Part shown: positions 26,754 through 36,143 of the stretch, piece after piece | Position numbering within the stretch: position 1 is the first letter of the stretch | How the letters are laid out: each line of letters opens with the position of its first letter | Assembly: GCF_900116435.1 (NCBI RefSeq) | Contig: NZ_FPAZ01000006.1 | Span: 124,001-188,000 of the forward strand | Origin: Pseudoalteromonas lipolytica | GTDB lineage: Bacteria; Pseudomonadota; Gammaproteobacteria; Enterobacterales; Alteromonadaceae | DNA length: 64,000 bases | Reading direction: 5' to 3' | Program-made: the position numbers and the translations under genes | The notes under the pieces: model-generated | What the model was told of the DNA's origin: nothing | Seen by the model: the letters and a program-made list of their open reading frames with translations, nothing else | The model's database searches: none

Positions 26754-28244
26754 ATGATACTTCGAAATACAACAAAAACTAAAATAATTAAAACATCAGT
26801 CAACTTTGGAAAAGGAATGTCTTTTCATCTCGATAAATCAGGGCAACCTATTAAGACTGAAAAAGGCATCAGAACTCACTCATATAGGCACGATAAAATA
26901 GAACCTAATTTTCCAGTGCTATATCACCCGACTCGCTTCACCGAATGCCAAGAAATGAACTTATTTTTAATGCACCGCTTTGAAGGTCATTTCAGTCTCA
27001 AAAAGAATCAAATAGACAATGAGGCTTTTAGTGACGCTTATCATGCCAGCCAACCGGGAAAGCCATTAGATGTTAAGTCTGTTTGCAGTATAGCTAAGCA
27101 CTTAAAAGCTTTCTTAGATTGGTTGGATAAAGATGATGCATCCTATTTTGAAGTAATAGCTGCACCACTTTCAAAACAATCTGTAGATGATGATATTTCT
27201 AGGTTACCTGTGTGGAGATATCACAAACATTTATGTGAAAGAGTCGAAACCAAAGATAAGTCTAAACGCATAAGCTTTAACAGCGCTCAAGAACGAATTA
27301 GAGCTGTTAAAGCATTCTATATATGGAGCCATAAGCGCGGGGCTATAGATAGCCTCCCCTTCTCACTTGAATACAAACAGGTACGTATTAAATCGAAAGC
27401 TAAATCAAGTGTAAGTTCATTGTTTCAATTACCTACTAGCAACACACGTTCTGGAGGCTTATGGAAGTGGGTTAGTAATTTGAGCATTCCAAATACATTG
27501 AAACAAAAGGAAGACTCACCCGAAAAAGATCTACAACCATATTCTCCAAAAGAACTTAAACAGTTGCTGGAGACGGATACGGCTCAAAAAGAGACTTATA
27601 AGCTTTATTTGCAATGTGCTTTGCTAGGTGGACTTCGTTCTTTTGAGATTTCAGCCATCGACCAGAAAGACCTTTTTGATCCTGATGAAAAAGAAAACGA
27701 GAAACGTATTCCAAAATTGAACATTGTACGAAAAGGACATAAGCCAGTGAGATTAACAATAGCGCGAGTTCTAATGAAGCTTTTGTACAATCACACTTTG
27801 ACAATTCAAAATATGAAGCGACGTACCAAACATGAGACTAATCATGGTATGGACAATAGTGAACATCCGCTTCCTTTGTTTATGAATAGTTCAGGATCGC
27901 GGATAAGCGAAGATACACCGGGGAATACTATTTCCATAGTTAGAAAAGAACAAAGGAAGCAGGGATTAGAAATACTATTACGCACATTCCATGACTTACG
28001 CGCTACCTTTGCTACTTATGTCGCTAAATACCTAATTGACAAAGGTGAATCGGAGAGTTCCATCAGACAGACACTAATGACCTTGATGAGTCACGAAAGT
28101 TTTAAAACAACCAAACGTTACATCGACTTTGCCAAAAGTGTAGCAGTGGATGCATACGGAGCAATGTCAGAGTGGGTGAAAGATATCTACGGTGATGTTG
28201 ACGAATTACTGATGCGTGAGGCTGAAGATGCAGCAGCAAGTTAA
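26754..28244 (+). CDS. intA: Tyrosine recombinase IntA of SE-type element
   Basis: A 496-residue tyrosine recombinase/integrase. The N-terminal half contains a SAM-like core-binding domain (about residues 100-230). The catalytic domain shows the full set: Arg in LLGGLRSFEISAID, a Lys in IVRKGHKPVRL, HDLR in RTFHDLRATFATY, His about 447 in MSHESFKTTKRY and nucleophile Tyr about 456. It starts at ATG 26754, under 100 bp from the disrupted phoH. It is the first of four overlapping genes. Its distance from the element end and the gene order match IntA of Tn6283-type elements, where IntA acts in excision and integration. Confidence 0.88.
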   Translation: MILRNTTKTKIIKTSVNFGKGMSFHLDKSGQPIKTEKGIRTHSYRHDKIEPNFPVLYHPTRFTECQEMNLFLMHRFEGHFSLKKNQIDNEAFSDAYHASQPGKPLDVKSVCSIAKHLKAFLDWLDKDDASYFEVIAAPLSKQSVDDDISRLPVWRYHKHLCERVETKDKSKRISFNSAQERIRAVKAFYIWSHKRGAIDSLPFSLEYKQVRIKSKAKSSVSSLFQLPTSNTRSGGLWKWVSNLSIPNTLKQKEDSPEKDLQPYSPKELKQLLETDTAQKETYKLYLQCALLGGLRSFEISAIDQKDLFDPDEKENEKRIPKLNIVRKGHKPVRLTIARVLMKLLYNHTLTIQNMKRRTKHETNHGMDNSEHPLPLFMNSSGSRISEDTPGNTISIVRKEQRKQGLEILLRTFHDLRATFATYVAKYLIDKGESESSIRQTLMTLMSHESFKTTKRYIDFAKSVAVDAYGAMSEWVKDIYGDVDELLMREAEDAAAS

Positions 28245-30999
28245 AACGCGGAAGTCCAATCGTATTCCTGCTAGATTTAAACCTCATTCAATTGTTCTAG
28301 CCAAACAGTTAGACGTTTTATTTAACAGGGCATATGACAAAGAAAACAATATTAGCGCAGATGACGACACTGCTATTTCAATGAGTCGCTTGCGGAATGC
28401 TTGTGTCAGTTTACAACATACTCTTCCTCTAGCCCTTAATAAGGTTAGTACAGATACTGCGACATCAATTCAAACTTCGGGATTAAATGCTCTATCAGAC
28501 TTTGAAATTTGGCAAGAACTGGAATACTTTTGCATTAATGAAATAAATGATGTCAAGCTACCTAGTTATGCTACTCGTATAGAAGAAGCCTTAGAAAACT
28601 TAGCTAAGTTTCATTTTTATGATAACGCTATCAACGCTCCTTTTAGGCTAGTAAATGGGGCTACTTCAATCGACATAACTAAATTATTCGAACTTGAATT
28701 CCATCAAGTAAAAGAGATTCGTAAATTACTAAATAAATATCTGGACTATCTCGTCCTTCCAGAATTAAGCCTCAAAGATTCTTCTATTAGGGACAATATC
28801 CTCAAAACTGCGACAGCTATTATAAATCTTTGTCTACATGATACTTTTAAGAATACTGAACGCGTCAAACTGCCATTATTGGCAACATTACAGGATAGGG
28901 AATTCGTTTCATCATTTATATGCAATCACAACTTCCGTACTTTTTTAAAATTTATACTACCCGATGTGTGGGGTAAAGCTAGAGTCAATCAATTTAAAAC
29001 TGAAGCCGAAGTAATAGGGTATGCACAAAGCATATCATCCAAATTTGGCAATGAAGTTGATGCTTTTTTGAAAAATCAGATAGCAAGCGCTTCGGAAGCT
29101 AATACAACAAGAGTTAGATCCTCAACTTTATCATTTCCAAGGTGGTTGAATAGTGCTGGTAGCGTAGCATCACCAATAATTAAGCTGCTTAGTGAGCGTG
29201 GAATTCAAGGGTTTGCAGAAAATGGCCTTCAGGGATTTAAATACCTTTATAAGCATTACCAAGAAGAAACTCAAAATAACCAGCAGTTTTTACTGCTACT
29301 AAACGCTGCATTGGACCTTTACCACTTTGTTACGGGTGAAAAAATCGCAAAGGAAAGTTTATTACCCTACTCATTGGGCTATTACCTTAAAGAAAGTGAC
29401 ACTACCGAATGGCAGAAGCATGAGTGGGTATATGACAATGCCTATAAATTTTATCAAAACCTAGTCGAATACCATAAAGTTTTTACAAAGCGAATTGATG
29501 GCGAGAGCATAGGTATCGTCACTCTCAAAGGTTACATAGGTAGTATGGCTAGAGCATTGAAAGAAAATGCATCATCATTAACAGATGAACAAATGAAGCT
29601 TATTGCCAGTCATGGGGTTCATGCTTTTGTTGAAAATAACTGTGAGATACTAAAGGCTATAAGAGAGGCAATTCAACTAAAATCAAAACAAGGCGATTTG
29701 TCGGTTTTTGTTGGTAATCAATATCAGAGCGCTATCGACAAATTACTATCGTTTTATGGTCTAGATACTATTAAAAGCTTTCCGGTCAACACCGAATTAA
29801 CTGCACAACATCAAGAGCAACTATCTCAGAATCAAGATAAACTCTACTCATATAGAGAAGTAGTAGAATTAGCATATTACATAGAAAAAGGGCTTTCTGA
29901 GACCTTACTCACAATTAAAGACAAAGTTACACTTTATGCAGCAAAAGTCATATTGAAAACTGGTTGGAATTCAACTCCTACGCTAGAGCTTGATACTGAC
30001 GACTTATTTTTCTTTAACACGCCATTACATTCAAGTAAAACTCCTGCTCTTCGTTTATTTAAACGCCGAGCTAATTATCAAACTCAATGGCATAAATTTG
30101 AAATTAAAGCCGAAGATCTAGAAAAAGAAGGCGTCTTATACGGCGACGTTGTCGAACCAGTAATATTTGATATTAAGGCTGCGACTAGACTTACGTCTAT
30201 TTACCGCCCTTCTATTGAGAACCTATCAAAAAGAATTTTTGTTTTTCCCAAAGTAAATAGTATTGGAGAAGTAAAGATTCAATTATTAACAGCATCACGT
30301 TTCAAGACCTCTATAGATAGGATATTGACTGAGCTTGGGTGTGATATCGTATTTAATTCGCAAAAGATCAGAAAATCAGGGCTTAACTACATTTACCGAA
30401 AAGTTGCCAAAGAATTTAAGTGGTATCAAAAAGCTGGCAAGCACTCTTATGAAACGTTCTTGCGTCATTATTTAATGCAAGATAACAAAGATGTTGCAAT
30501 GACAATCAACAGAGCGACAAAAACAATGGCAGACTATTTTGTTCGCGATGTTACCGACAAAGTAATCATTTTGCAGACTCCACCAGAAGACGGTAAAAAA
30601 GTCCCGAATGGCACATGCATTAACTCAAAAGATAAATCCGCAGTAGTGGCATTCGAATCTCAAAACAGGAAATTATTAGACCAGCGAGATACAAACGAGC
30701 ATGCATGTGCCGACTTTAACGCATGCTTGTGGTGTCCGTTCTATCGCTGTGTTGCTGACGCATTGCATGTTTGGAAACTTTTGTCATACCGGGATTTTGT
30801 TGTTGCTGATATGGAAAACTCAGCCGCAACATTTGACTCTGTAACAGAGCAACTGGAAAACATAGAGCAGTTGAAAAATAGAGTTAACGAAATATTAACT
30901 GATATTGCCAAGCTTAATGCTCAAGCTGTGATTGATGGAAAAGAATTATTGAGAACAGAGGGTATTCATCCTCATTGGAAAAACACAGGTTTGCTATGA
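28228..30999 (+). CDS. tfp: Tfp-like large recombinase-associated protein
   Basis: About 923 residues, lysine-rich, without an obvious complete catalytic tyrosine recombinase set. A C-terminal region (IRKSGLNYIYRKVAKEF, then KHSYETFLRHYL) has the feel of a tyrosine recombinase fold with a terminal Tyr but lacks a clear HxxR. This is followed by a cysteine cluster CADFNACLWCPFYRC that probably binds zinc. The position between two integrase genes identifies it with Tfp (tyrosine recombinase fold protein) of strand-biased integrative elements. The start at ATG 28228 is chosen because GAGG lies 6 bp upstream; GTG 28216 is an alternative. It overlaps intA at one end and intB (ATGA) at the other. 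Confidence 0.75.
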   Translation: MQQQVKTRKSNRIPARFKPHSIVLAKQLDVLFNRAYDKENNISADDDTAISMSRLRNACVSLQHTLPLALNKVSTDTATSIQTSGLNALSDFEIWQELEYFCINEINDVKLPSYATRIEEALENLAKFHFYDNAINAPFRLVNGATSIDITKLFELEFHQVKEIRKLLNKYLDYLVLPELSLKDSSIRDNILKTATAIINLCLHDTFKNTERVKLPLLATLQDREFVSSFICNHNFRTFLKFILPDVWGKARVNQFKTEAEVIGYAQSISSKFGNEVDAFLKNQIASASEANTTRVRSSTLSFPRWLNSAGSVASPIIKLLSERGIQGFAENGLQGFKYLYKHYQEETQNNQQFLLLLNAALDLYHFVTGEKIAKESLLPYSLGYYLKESDTTEWQKHEWVYDNAYKFYQNLVEYHKVFTKRIDGESIGIVTLKGYIGSMARALKENASSLTDEQMKLIASHGVHAFVENNCEILKAIREAIQLKSKQGDLSVFVGNQYQSAIDKLLSFYGLDTIKSFPVNTELTAQHQEQLSQNQDKLYSYREVVELAYYIEKGLSETLLTIKDKVTLYAAKVILKTGWNSTPTLELDTDDLFFFNTPLHSSKTPALRLFKRRANYQTQWHKFEIKAEDLEKEGVLYGDVVEPVIFDIKAATRLTSIYRPSIENLSKRIFVFPKVNSIGEVKIQLLTASRFKTSIDRILTELGCDIVFNSQKIRKSGLNYIYRKVAKEFKWYQKAGKHSYETFLRHYLMQDNKDVAMTINRATKTMADYFVRDVTDKVIILQTPPEDGKKVPNGTCINSKDKSAVVAFESQNRKLLDQRDTNEHACADFNACLWCPFYRCVADALHVWKLLSYRDFVVADMENSAATFDSVTEQLENIEQLKNRVNEILTDIAKLNAQAVIDGKELLRTEGIHPHWKNTGLL

Positions 31000-33080
31000 C
31001 CAAAGAGATAACTAAAACAAAACTACTTGATATCGCTGTTGTAAAAACACATACAGGTCAAATCACTATAAAACCTTTGGTTCAGGTGTTAGAAGATTTT
31101 AAAGTTGATGATACTAGCGCTTTTAATTCGATTGCTTTGTGGGAAAACAGAGCATTGAATATTGCTAAACATGGCACTATTCACTTTGGCGATGACACTT
31201 GGATAAGCTATGAAGAAACGCAAAGAAATGTGAATTTTAAAGGTGTTGATGAATTAGCATATCAAATTCGAATTTATTCACTAATTAAACTCACACATGG
31301 TGATGTTGTAGGCGGTAAACCTCTAAAAATCTCTACACTTCAAAATGATGTAACGTATCTAAATTTAATTGCAGCCTTCTTAAGACAAAGAGGTTATCAC
31401 TCATTTCATGAGTTGGAGTTCAAATCTGACTTAGTTATTAGGAATCTCATAAAAGACTATTTATATGAAGTCGGGAAAATAGCTATTTACAGACAATCAC
31501 ACTCATTTACTAAACTATTTGACGTGCAACGAAGCTTTCGTCTTTTTGGCCCTAAGGTGTGTAGTGTTTTTATTGATGTGCTTAACCAACTAAACGAGTT
31601 ACACCATCCGAGACCAGTCACTTATTCGCACCCTGTCATTCCTACTAAAGTAATGAAAAAAATTCTGAAGTTTGCAGAAAAAATAGTTGAAAACTCTAAG
31701 GATAAGATAGAACGATGGCTAGAATTAAATGCACGCTTAATAGATAGTTTACATGAAGGCTCCATTGAACCACCGCCCAAAATGAATACAGGTGAGCTAA
31801 TAGCAAAACATGTAAGAAACTTACCCAATGAAGAGGAATTCATTCAATTATCCGAAGAATTAGAAGATTTAAAATTAGCCACATACATTAATATCTTGGC
31901 CTATACAGGTATGAGATATAACGAAGTACTTACATGCAAGGTTGGCTGTGCCAATTACAAAGATGATATTTATTACATTACGGCAATTATGACCAAAACC
32001 GACAACAGTAAGGTTGAGATGGAATGGTTTTCAAACGCTGAAGTACATGAGTGTGTTGGTATTTACGAAAAATATGTGATCGGTATGCAAGAAAGGGCAA
32101 AAGCTGTACTTTCTTCATGCAGAGCCAATATAACAAGTAGTCAAGCACACAATTTGAAAGAAGGGTTAGAAAGAAACCGTCTTTTCGGGGTTTCACATAG
32201 TAGCTGTAGTGTTAGTTTTAGCGATACTGGGCGATTCACAAAATTTGAGGTTAAAAACAGTGAAAACATTGAGCTTTTTGACTTAACTCTAGACGATGAT
32301 GATATAGCAGAGCTTGAACGCCTTGAATCTAACTACAAAGAAGTTAGAGGAGAGAATAGAGGTGTCCCATACGAAGAAGGCGATACGTTTAGATTAACCG
32401 CTCACATGTTTCGACATACGTTGGCCTACTTTGTCATTGCCAATAAATTAGGTGAGCTTGATGATATTAGATATCAATTTAAACATTTAACTAGCCTAAT
32501 GACGTTTGTTTATACTCGAAGAGCATTTTTGGCCTCAACAACTTTAATTAAAACTACTGAAGAGTTTAATGAGATTTTAATTGACCGTGTTGCAGAAGAG
32601 TTAATAGATGAAGCCGAGTCACAATCACTTAAAGGTGGTGCTGGTGAGCAAATTAATAAAACATCTAAAGATCTGATAATAGGTATTACTGATAGTCAAA
32701 GTAAAGATTCGACTGTGATTAAGCAGATCCATTTCAGTTCAATTGAAGAACTGAAAAAATTTCTCGTCAAAAATATTAAAAACATACGTGGCTTACCTAC
32801 GGGGTACTGCACTGCGGGAGAAGCTTGCAAGATAAAAGGAGCAGGAATCCCTAGTGGCTGTGTGTATTGTGGTAGTAAAATCATTACCAAACGCCACAAG
32901 GTCAATTGGCAAATAATAAAAAAAGAAGCAACGCAGAAACTAGAGGCATATGCGGCATTAACCAAAGAAGAGCAAGAAGATTACGAGCTATTTGCTATTC
33001 ACTGGAAAAATAATATAGCAGCAGCTGACTATGTATTAGATGAAGGCAAAGCGCATACAAACCAAGGAGAACAAGCATGA
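30996..33080 (+). CDS. intB: Tyrosine recombinase IntB of SE-type element
   Basis: A protein of about 694 residues starting at ATG 30996 (ATGA overlap with the preceding stop). The catalytic domain has Arg in AYTGMRYNEVL, a HMFRHTLAYF segment (HxxR), His in FKHLTSLMTF and Tyr in FVYTRRAF, so it should be active. A C-terminal cysteine-rich tail (GYCTAGEACKIKG and GCVYCGSK) probably binds zinc. This is the second integrase of the IntA-Tfp-IntB trio. Having two active recombinases separated by a third recombinase-fold protein is the mark of the SE family, and relates it to recombinase-in-trio elements. Confidence 0.84.
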   Translation: MTKEITKTKLLDIAVVKTHTGQITIKPLVQVLEDFKVDDTSAFNSIALWENRALNIAKHGTIHFGDDTWISYEETQRNVNFKGVDELAYQIRIYSLIKLTHGDVVGGKPLKISTLQNDVTYLNLIAAFLRQRGYHSFHELEFKSDLVIRNLIKDYLYEVGKIAIYRQSHSFTKLFDVQRSFRLFGPKVCSVFIDVLNQLNELHHPRPVTYSHPVIPTKVMKKILKFAEKIVENSKDKIERWLELNARLIDSLHEGSIEPPPKMNTGELIAKHVRNLPNEEEFIQLSEELEDLKLATYINILAYTGMRYNEVLTCKVGCANYKDDIYYITAIMTKTDNSKVEMEWFSNAEVHECVGIYEKYVIGMQERAKAVLSSCRANITSSQAHNLKEGLERNRLFGVSHSSCSVSFSDTGRFTKFEVKNSENIELFDLTLDDDDIAELERLESNYKEVRGENRGVPYEEGDTFRLTAHMFRHTLAYFVIANKLGELDDIRYQFKHLTSLMTFVYTRRAFLASTTLIKTTEEFNEILIDRVAEELIDEAESQSLKGGAGEQINKTSKDLIIGITDSQSKDSTVIKQIHFSSIEELKKFLVKNIKNIRGLPTGYCTAGEACKIKGAGIPSGCVYCGSKIITKRHKVNWQIIKKEATQKLEAYAALTKEEQEDYELFAIHWKNNIAAADYVLDEGKAHTNQGEQA

Positions 33081-33541
33081 GTAGCGCATACGATGATATA
33101 AAACGTGCTTTTGAAGAGATGAAATCTGATGGCAGCAAGATAACCAAAAATGCAGTAGCAACGAGAGCTAAAAGAAATATTGCAAATCTATCTAAAGAAG
33201 AAGAAAAATGGGTAAAGTTACGAGAAAATATTGAAAAAGCTCAATTAACTTGGGAAGAAAAAAATAAAGATAATTTAATAAAACAACTCAGAACAAAGGT
33301 AGCCGAACTAAAAAGCAAGCTTGCTAAAGAAAAGCAAAAAAACGAGATTGACCCTAAGGAAATCGATAAGGATTTTGAAAAGCTACTGGTGCGATTACAA
33401 GAAATGTACGCTGAAATAGATAAGCTCAAACTGATTAATGCTGATTTAAAAAATCAACTTCAGCACTCAGGGCAACATACAGAAATAAGAGTGGATACGT
33501 CTACTGGTGAAATTATTGAATTAGTTTCAACGAAACAATAG
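33077..33541 (+). CDS. srap: Srap-like coiled-coil auxiliary protein
   Basis: A 154-residue, very charged protein with a long coiled coil (about residues 45-135, rich in K, E and L). The N-terminal part (DIKRAFEEMKSDGSKITKNAVATRAKRN) looks like a small helix-turn-helix similar to those in Tn554 TnpC-like proteins. It overlaps intB by ATGA and ends the recombination operon. In Tn6283-type elements the fourth gene (srap) encodes a small auxiliary protein for recombination; size, position and coiled coil agree. The function here is inferred from position. Confidence 0.7.
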   Translation: MSSAYDDIKRAFEEMKSDGSKITKNAVATRAKRNIANLSKEEEKWVKLRENIEKAQLTWEEKNKDNLIKQLRTKVAELKSKLAKEKQKNEIDPKEIDKDFEKLLVRLQEMYAEIDKLKLINADLKNQLQHSGQHTEIRVDTSTGEIIELVSTKQ

Positions 33542-33763
33542 ATTAGATGTAGTAGCTCATATCTCATCTTACAGTTTTGTTGATTAGGTTTAGACTTCAC
33601 CTGACAGGCAGCAAGAGCGAACAAGAGACGGTCAGAGTGATCTGGATATGTGAACTTAATTCTACAAAGCGGACGCTTAGCGACCCCGTTCATGCAATAA
33701 AATTGAGTTTAGGCAATCCGCATTAATTGTATAATGATGTCTCTGCTTCTAAAGAGTATGTTT

Positions 33764-34141
33764 ATGAGAACCATTGGAAAACTGGCAAAAGATTTAGATA
33801 TCAATGTTGAAACGATCCGCTTTTATGAGCGCCAAGGTTTAATAGAGCAGCCTCCAAAACCCGAATCAGGTTATCGAAAGTATGACGAGACACACGCTAA
33901 TCAACTCAAATTTATTCTGAAAGCTAAAGCATTAGGGTTTACGCTGAAAGAAATTGAATCACTGATGTCACTAAGTAGCAGTTGCGCTGATATAGAATCG
34001 ATGGGATTGCAAAAACTTAATCTCATCCGTAATAAAATTGCTGATTTACAGCGGTTAGAGAAAGTAATTCAAGATATGACAGATTCTTGCAAGGCCAATC
34101 AAGACCCTCAATCCTGCCCGGTAATAAATTCACTTAAATAG
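33764..34141 (+). CDS. merR: MerR mercury-responsive regulator
   Basis: A 125-residue MerR protein: DNA-binding RTIGKLAKDLDINVETIRFYERQGLI, dimerisation helix, and the three cysteines of mercury sensors. One Cys is in SSSCADIESMG, and the pair C-x8-C is in DSCKANQDPQSCPVI, matching Cys79, Cys117 and Cys126 of classic MerR. The start at ATG 33764 (MRTIGKL) is picked by alignment; ATG 33758 is possible. Unusually for Gram-negative mer loci, merR is in the same direction as its targets, and the operator lies directly after its stop codon. Confidence 0.9.
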   Translation: MRTIGKLAKDLDINVETIRFYERQGLIEQPPKPESGYRKYDETHANQLKFILKAKALGFTLKEIESLMSLSSSCADIESMGLQKLNLIRNKIADLQRLEKVIQDMTDSCKANQDPQSCPVINSLK

Positions 34142-34144
34142 CTA

Positions 34145-34176
34145 TTGACCCCGTACTTATGTACGGAGTTTATACT
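34145..34176 (+). promoter_or_regulatory. mer operator/promoter (MerR target) before merC
   Basis: A TTGACC -35 (34145-34150), a perfect dyad CCGTAC-TTAT-GTACGG (34151-34166) and a TATACT -10 (34171-34176). The spacer is 19-20 bp depending on how the -10 is set. The dyad is nearly that of the Tn501/Tn21 mer operator. It starts 4 bp after merR. Confidence 0.92.
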
Positions 34177-34201
34177 ACCTTAAAAATTGAGGTAGATAGT
34201 T

Positions 34202-34591
34202 ATGATCAATAAAATTCTAGATAAAGTAGGTTCTGGTGGCGTTTGGCTAGCCGCCCTTAGTTGCACAGCATGTTTTCCTGCGCTCGGCTCATTGGCATCT
34301 GCGCTTGGGTTAGGTTTTCTTTCACATTTTGAAGGGATAGCGGTGAACACCTTATTGCCATTATTTGCTTCACTAGCGTTGTTAGTTAATTTCTATAATT
34401 GGTATCAACATCGAGAGTCATTAAGAGGCATTTTAAGTGTCATTGGCCCAATTGCAGTATTGCTGACCCTTTATCCTTTATGGCAATACGACTGGAGCAC
34501 TTACTTATTTTACTTTGGGATCATTTGGATGGTCGTAATGTCTATTTTAGATATTGTTAAGCCCATTAAGGAACCAGTATGCAAGGTATAG
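34202..34591 (+). CDS. merC: MerC family mercury transport protein
   Basis: A 129-residue inner-membrane protein with four hydrophobic segments. The first contains the metal-binding pair in LSCTACFPALGSLASALGLGFL, typical of MerC. MerC brings Hg(II) from periplasm to cytoplasm for reduction. It starts at ATG 34202 with GAGG upstream, 26 bp past the mer -10 box. It overlaps the next gene by 13 bp. No mercuric reductase is found in the window, so the classical fate of imported Hg is missing here. Confidence 0.88.
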   Translation: MINKILDKVGSGGVWLAALSCTACFPALGSLASALGLGFLSHFEGIAVNTLLPLFASLALLVNFYNWYQHRESLRGILSVIGPIAVLLTLYPLWQYDWSTYLFYFGIIWMVVMSILDIVKPIKEPVCKV

Positions 34592-34797
34592 AATTAAAAT
34601 CTAAGATAACTTGCCCTGAATGTGGATTTAGCAAAGTTGAAACCATGCCTACAAACGCTTGCCAATGGTATTACGAATGCGAAAGCTGTAAAGCACTACT
34701 TAAACCGTTCAAAGGTGATTGTTGCGTTTACTGCTCTTATGGAACAGTTAAGTGTCCTCCTATTCAAGAAGGCAATGCATGTTGCTCAGGTAAGTAG
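34579..34797 (+). CDS. GDCCVxC-domain protein
   Basis: A 72-residue protein with CPECGFSKVETMPTNACQ at the N-terminus and the diagnostic GDCCVYCSYGTVKCPPIQ at the C-terminus, plus a final CC. This is the GDCCVxC family (some homologs are selenoproteins with Sec in the CC pair); members often lie in mercury or arsenic loci. Nine or more cysteines in 72 residues suggest metal binding. It is translationally coupled to merC by overlap. Role unproven. Confidence 0.85.
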   Translation: MQGIELKSKITCPECGFSKVETMPTNACQWYYECESCKALLKPFKGDCCVYCSYGTVKCPPIQEGNACCSGK

Positions 34798-34798
34798 C

Positions 34799-35369
34799 CT
34801 AGTATTCGGTGGTTCTGTGCCAACCAAGTAATATCTTAAATGCGATTGCGATTAACACTAAACCACCAAATAGTTCAGCTTTAGACTCCAGCCATACGCC
34901 ACTTCTTTCGCCGATATTCACACCAATCTAGCTAAAGGCAAACGTCGTGACGCCTATTATCAAGCAAGCTACGGCTATGTCTACCTCAAGCAATGTGATT
35001 GCATAACCTGCCGCCATTGCATCAATACTGGCGGCAATAGCAAGAACAAATAGCACACGATGAGTAACATTAGCAATATCTTCTTCAATTCCTTCAGATT
35101 GGGACTCATAAATCATTTTTGCCACCGATAAATAATAGCAAAATAAAAGCTATCCAAGGTGCATAATCTTCAATCCAAGATGATCATCCTTTACCGCTGT
35201 AATAGCCTAAAAGAGGTATAAAGCCTTGGAAAAATCCAAAATAAGCAACGGCTTTAATAAAGAGTTTTTCAGCATTTGCTACTTTTTTAGAACCTAAGCC
35301 TATGGATACTGCAAACACGTCCATACTGAGTGCTATAGCTAATACAAATACTTCAAACAAATCGATTAA
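34799..35369 (-). pseudogene. mntP: mntP-like manganese efflux gene, decayed
   Basis: Reading the - strand, the MntP family can be followed almost end to end. The N-terminal part is FEVFVLAIALSMDVFAVSIGLGSKK, then YFGFFQGFIPLLGYYSGKG, then [20 protein letters not shown], and finally [26 protein letters not shown]. It is broken by an in-frame TGA after YYSGKG, a one-base frameshift at GGK/MIYES (about 35120) and an in-frame TAG after TTFAFS (about 34930). The start codon is unclear. MntP exports Mn(II); this copy cannot make a full protein unless suppressed. It lies between the mer locus and qatD. Confidence 0.85.
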
Positions 35370-35411
35370 ACCTGAATAAAATTGTTATAAGATTACGTGA
35401 CGTATAATTAG

Positions 35412-36143
35412 TTACTTGACTGATGTTAAACACCTAAGGTTTGCTGACAGTTGCTCAATTATCGAAGCCTTATTTTTACACCAAATTTCAGCCAGATATT
35501 CAGTAACAGTGCCAACACTTGAAGGAAACAGAATATTCCCCGCCACTTTGGCGAAAGGGCCATCAGTTTCGAGTAAAATCCTATCTTGAGGTATCCACGA
35601 TATTACTTTTTTAGCTCTGGCTGAAGTAAGCATGGCTGGCCCAATAGAAAAGAAACAGCCTAGCTCGACGGCTTCTAGAACTTGCTTCTTAGTACCTAAA
35701 AACCAATGAAGAATAGAAGTACCAGCATTGGGGTATAACTTAAGTTGTTCAAGTACTTCACCTGTCGCATTAAGACTATGGATAGTTAGTATTTTGTTAT
35801 CAAAGTCTTCACATTTTTTCAAAATATGCGTGAAAACCTCTAATTGATCATCAAAGTAATCAGCATAACCTTTTGAGCCATCCAGCCCAATTTCTCCAAT
35901 ATATCTAGTTCTATCAACTAGCTTATCGAATAGAGGTAGTTCATTTTTCCTTAAATGAGCAAGTTGAGGGTGAAGCCCCAAAGCCGTTTTACAGTGTTTT
36001 ATGCCACTTGTTAACTGAACAGTACCTTCAAAAGCTGAAGGCACCGTAGTTACTGATAGCACGTAATAATTACTGCTTTTTATGTCGTTCAATACCTCTT
36101 TATGATCTGGATATAAATCAACATGGCAATGAAGATCCATCAT
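35412..36143 (-). CDS. qatD: QatD, TatD-family hydrolase of Qat defence system
   Basis: A 243-residue TatD-like metal-dependent hydrolase. Metal ligands are visible: HCHVD at residues 5-9, the Glu in IGEIGLDG, His in ILTIHSLNA, the His in ILHWFLG, and Asp in LLETDGPF. TatD enzymes are 3'-5' exonucleases. As the last gene of a qatA-B-C-D operon it is the nuclease-like component of the Qat anti-phage system. The start ATG 36143 overlaps the qatC stop (ATGA). Identification rests on all four neighbours occurring in order. Confidence 0.92.
   Translation of the reverse strand: MMDLHCHVDLYPDHKEVLNDIKSSNYYVLSVTTVPSAFEGTVQLTSGIKHCKTALGLHPQLAHLRKNELPLFDKLVDRTRYIGEIGLDGSKGYADYFDDQLEVFTHILKKCEDFDNKILTIHSLNATGEVLEQLKLYPNAGTSILHWFLGTKKQVLEAVELGCFFSIGPAMLTSARAKKVISWIPQDRILLETDGPFAKVAGNILFPSSVGTVTEYLAEIWCKNKASIIEQLSANLRCLTSVK

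Noticed and set aside
33542..33763. Possible attachment site or right end of the recombination core
   Set aside because: About 220 bp without a gene; no clear inverted repeat or phoH-like sequence was found to support an end here.
34928..35125. 65-residue frame as a separate small membrane gene
   Set aside because: It is the middle part of the broken mntP and ends at a lesion, not at a natural terminus.
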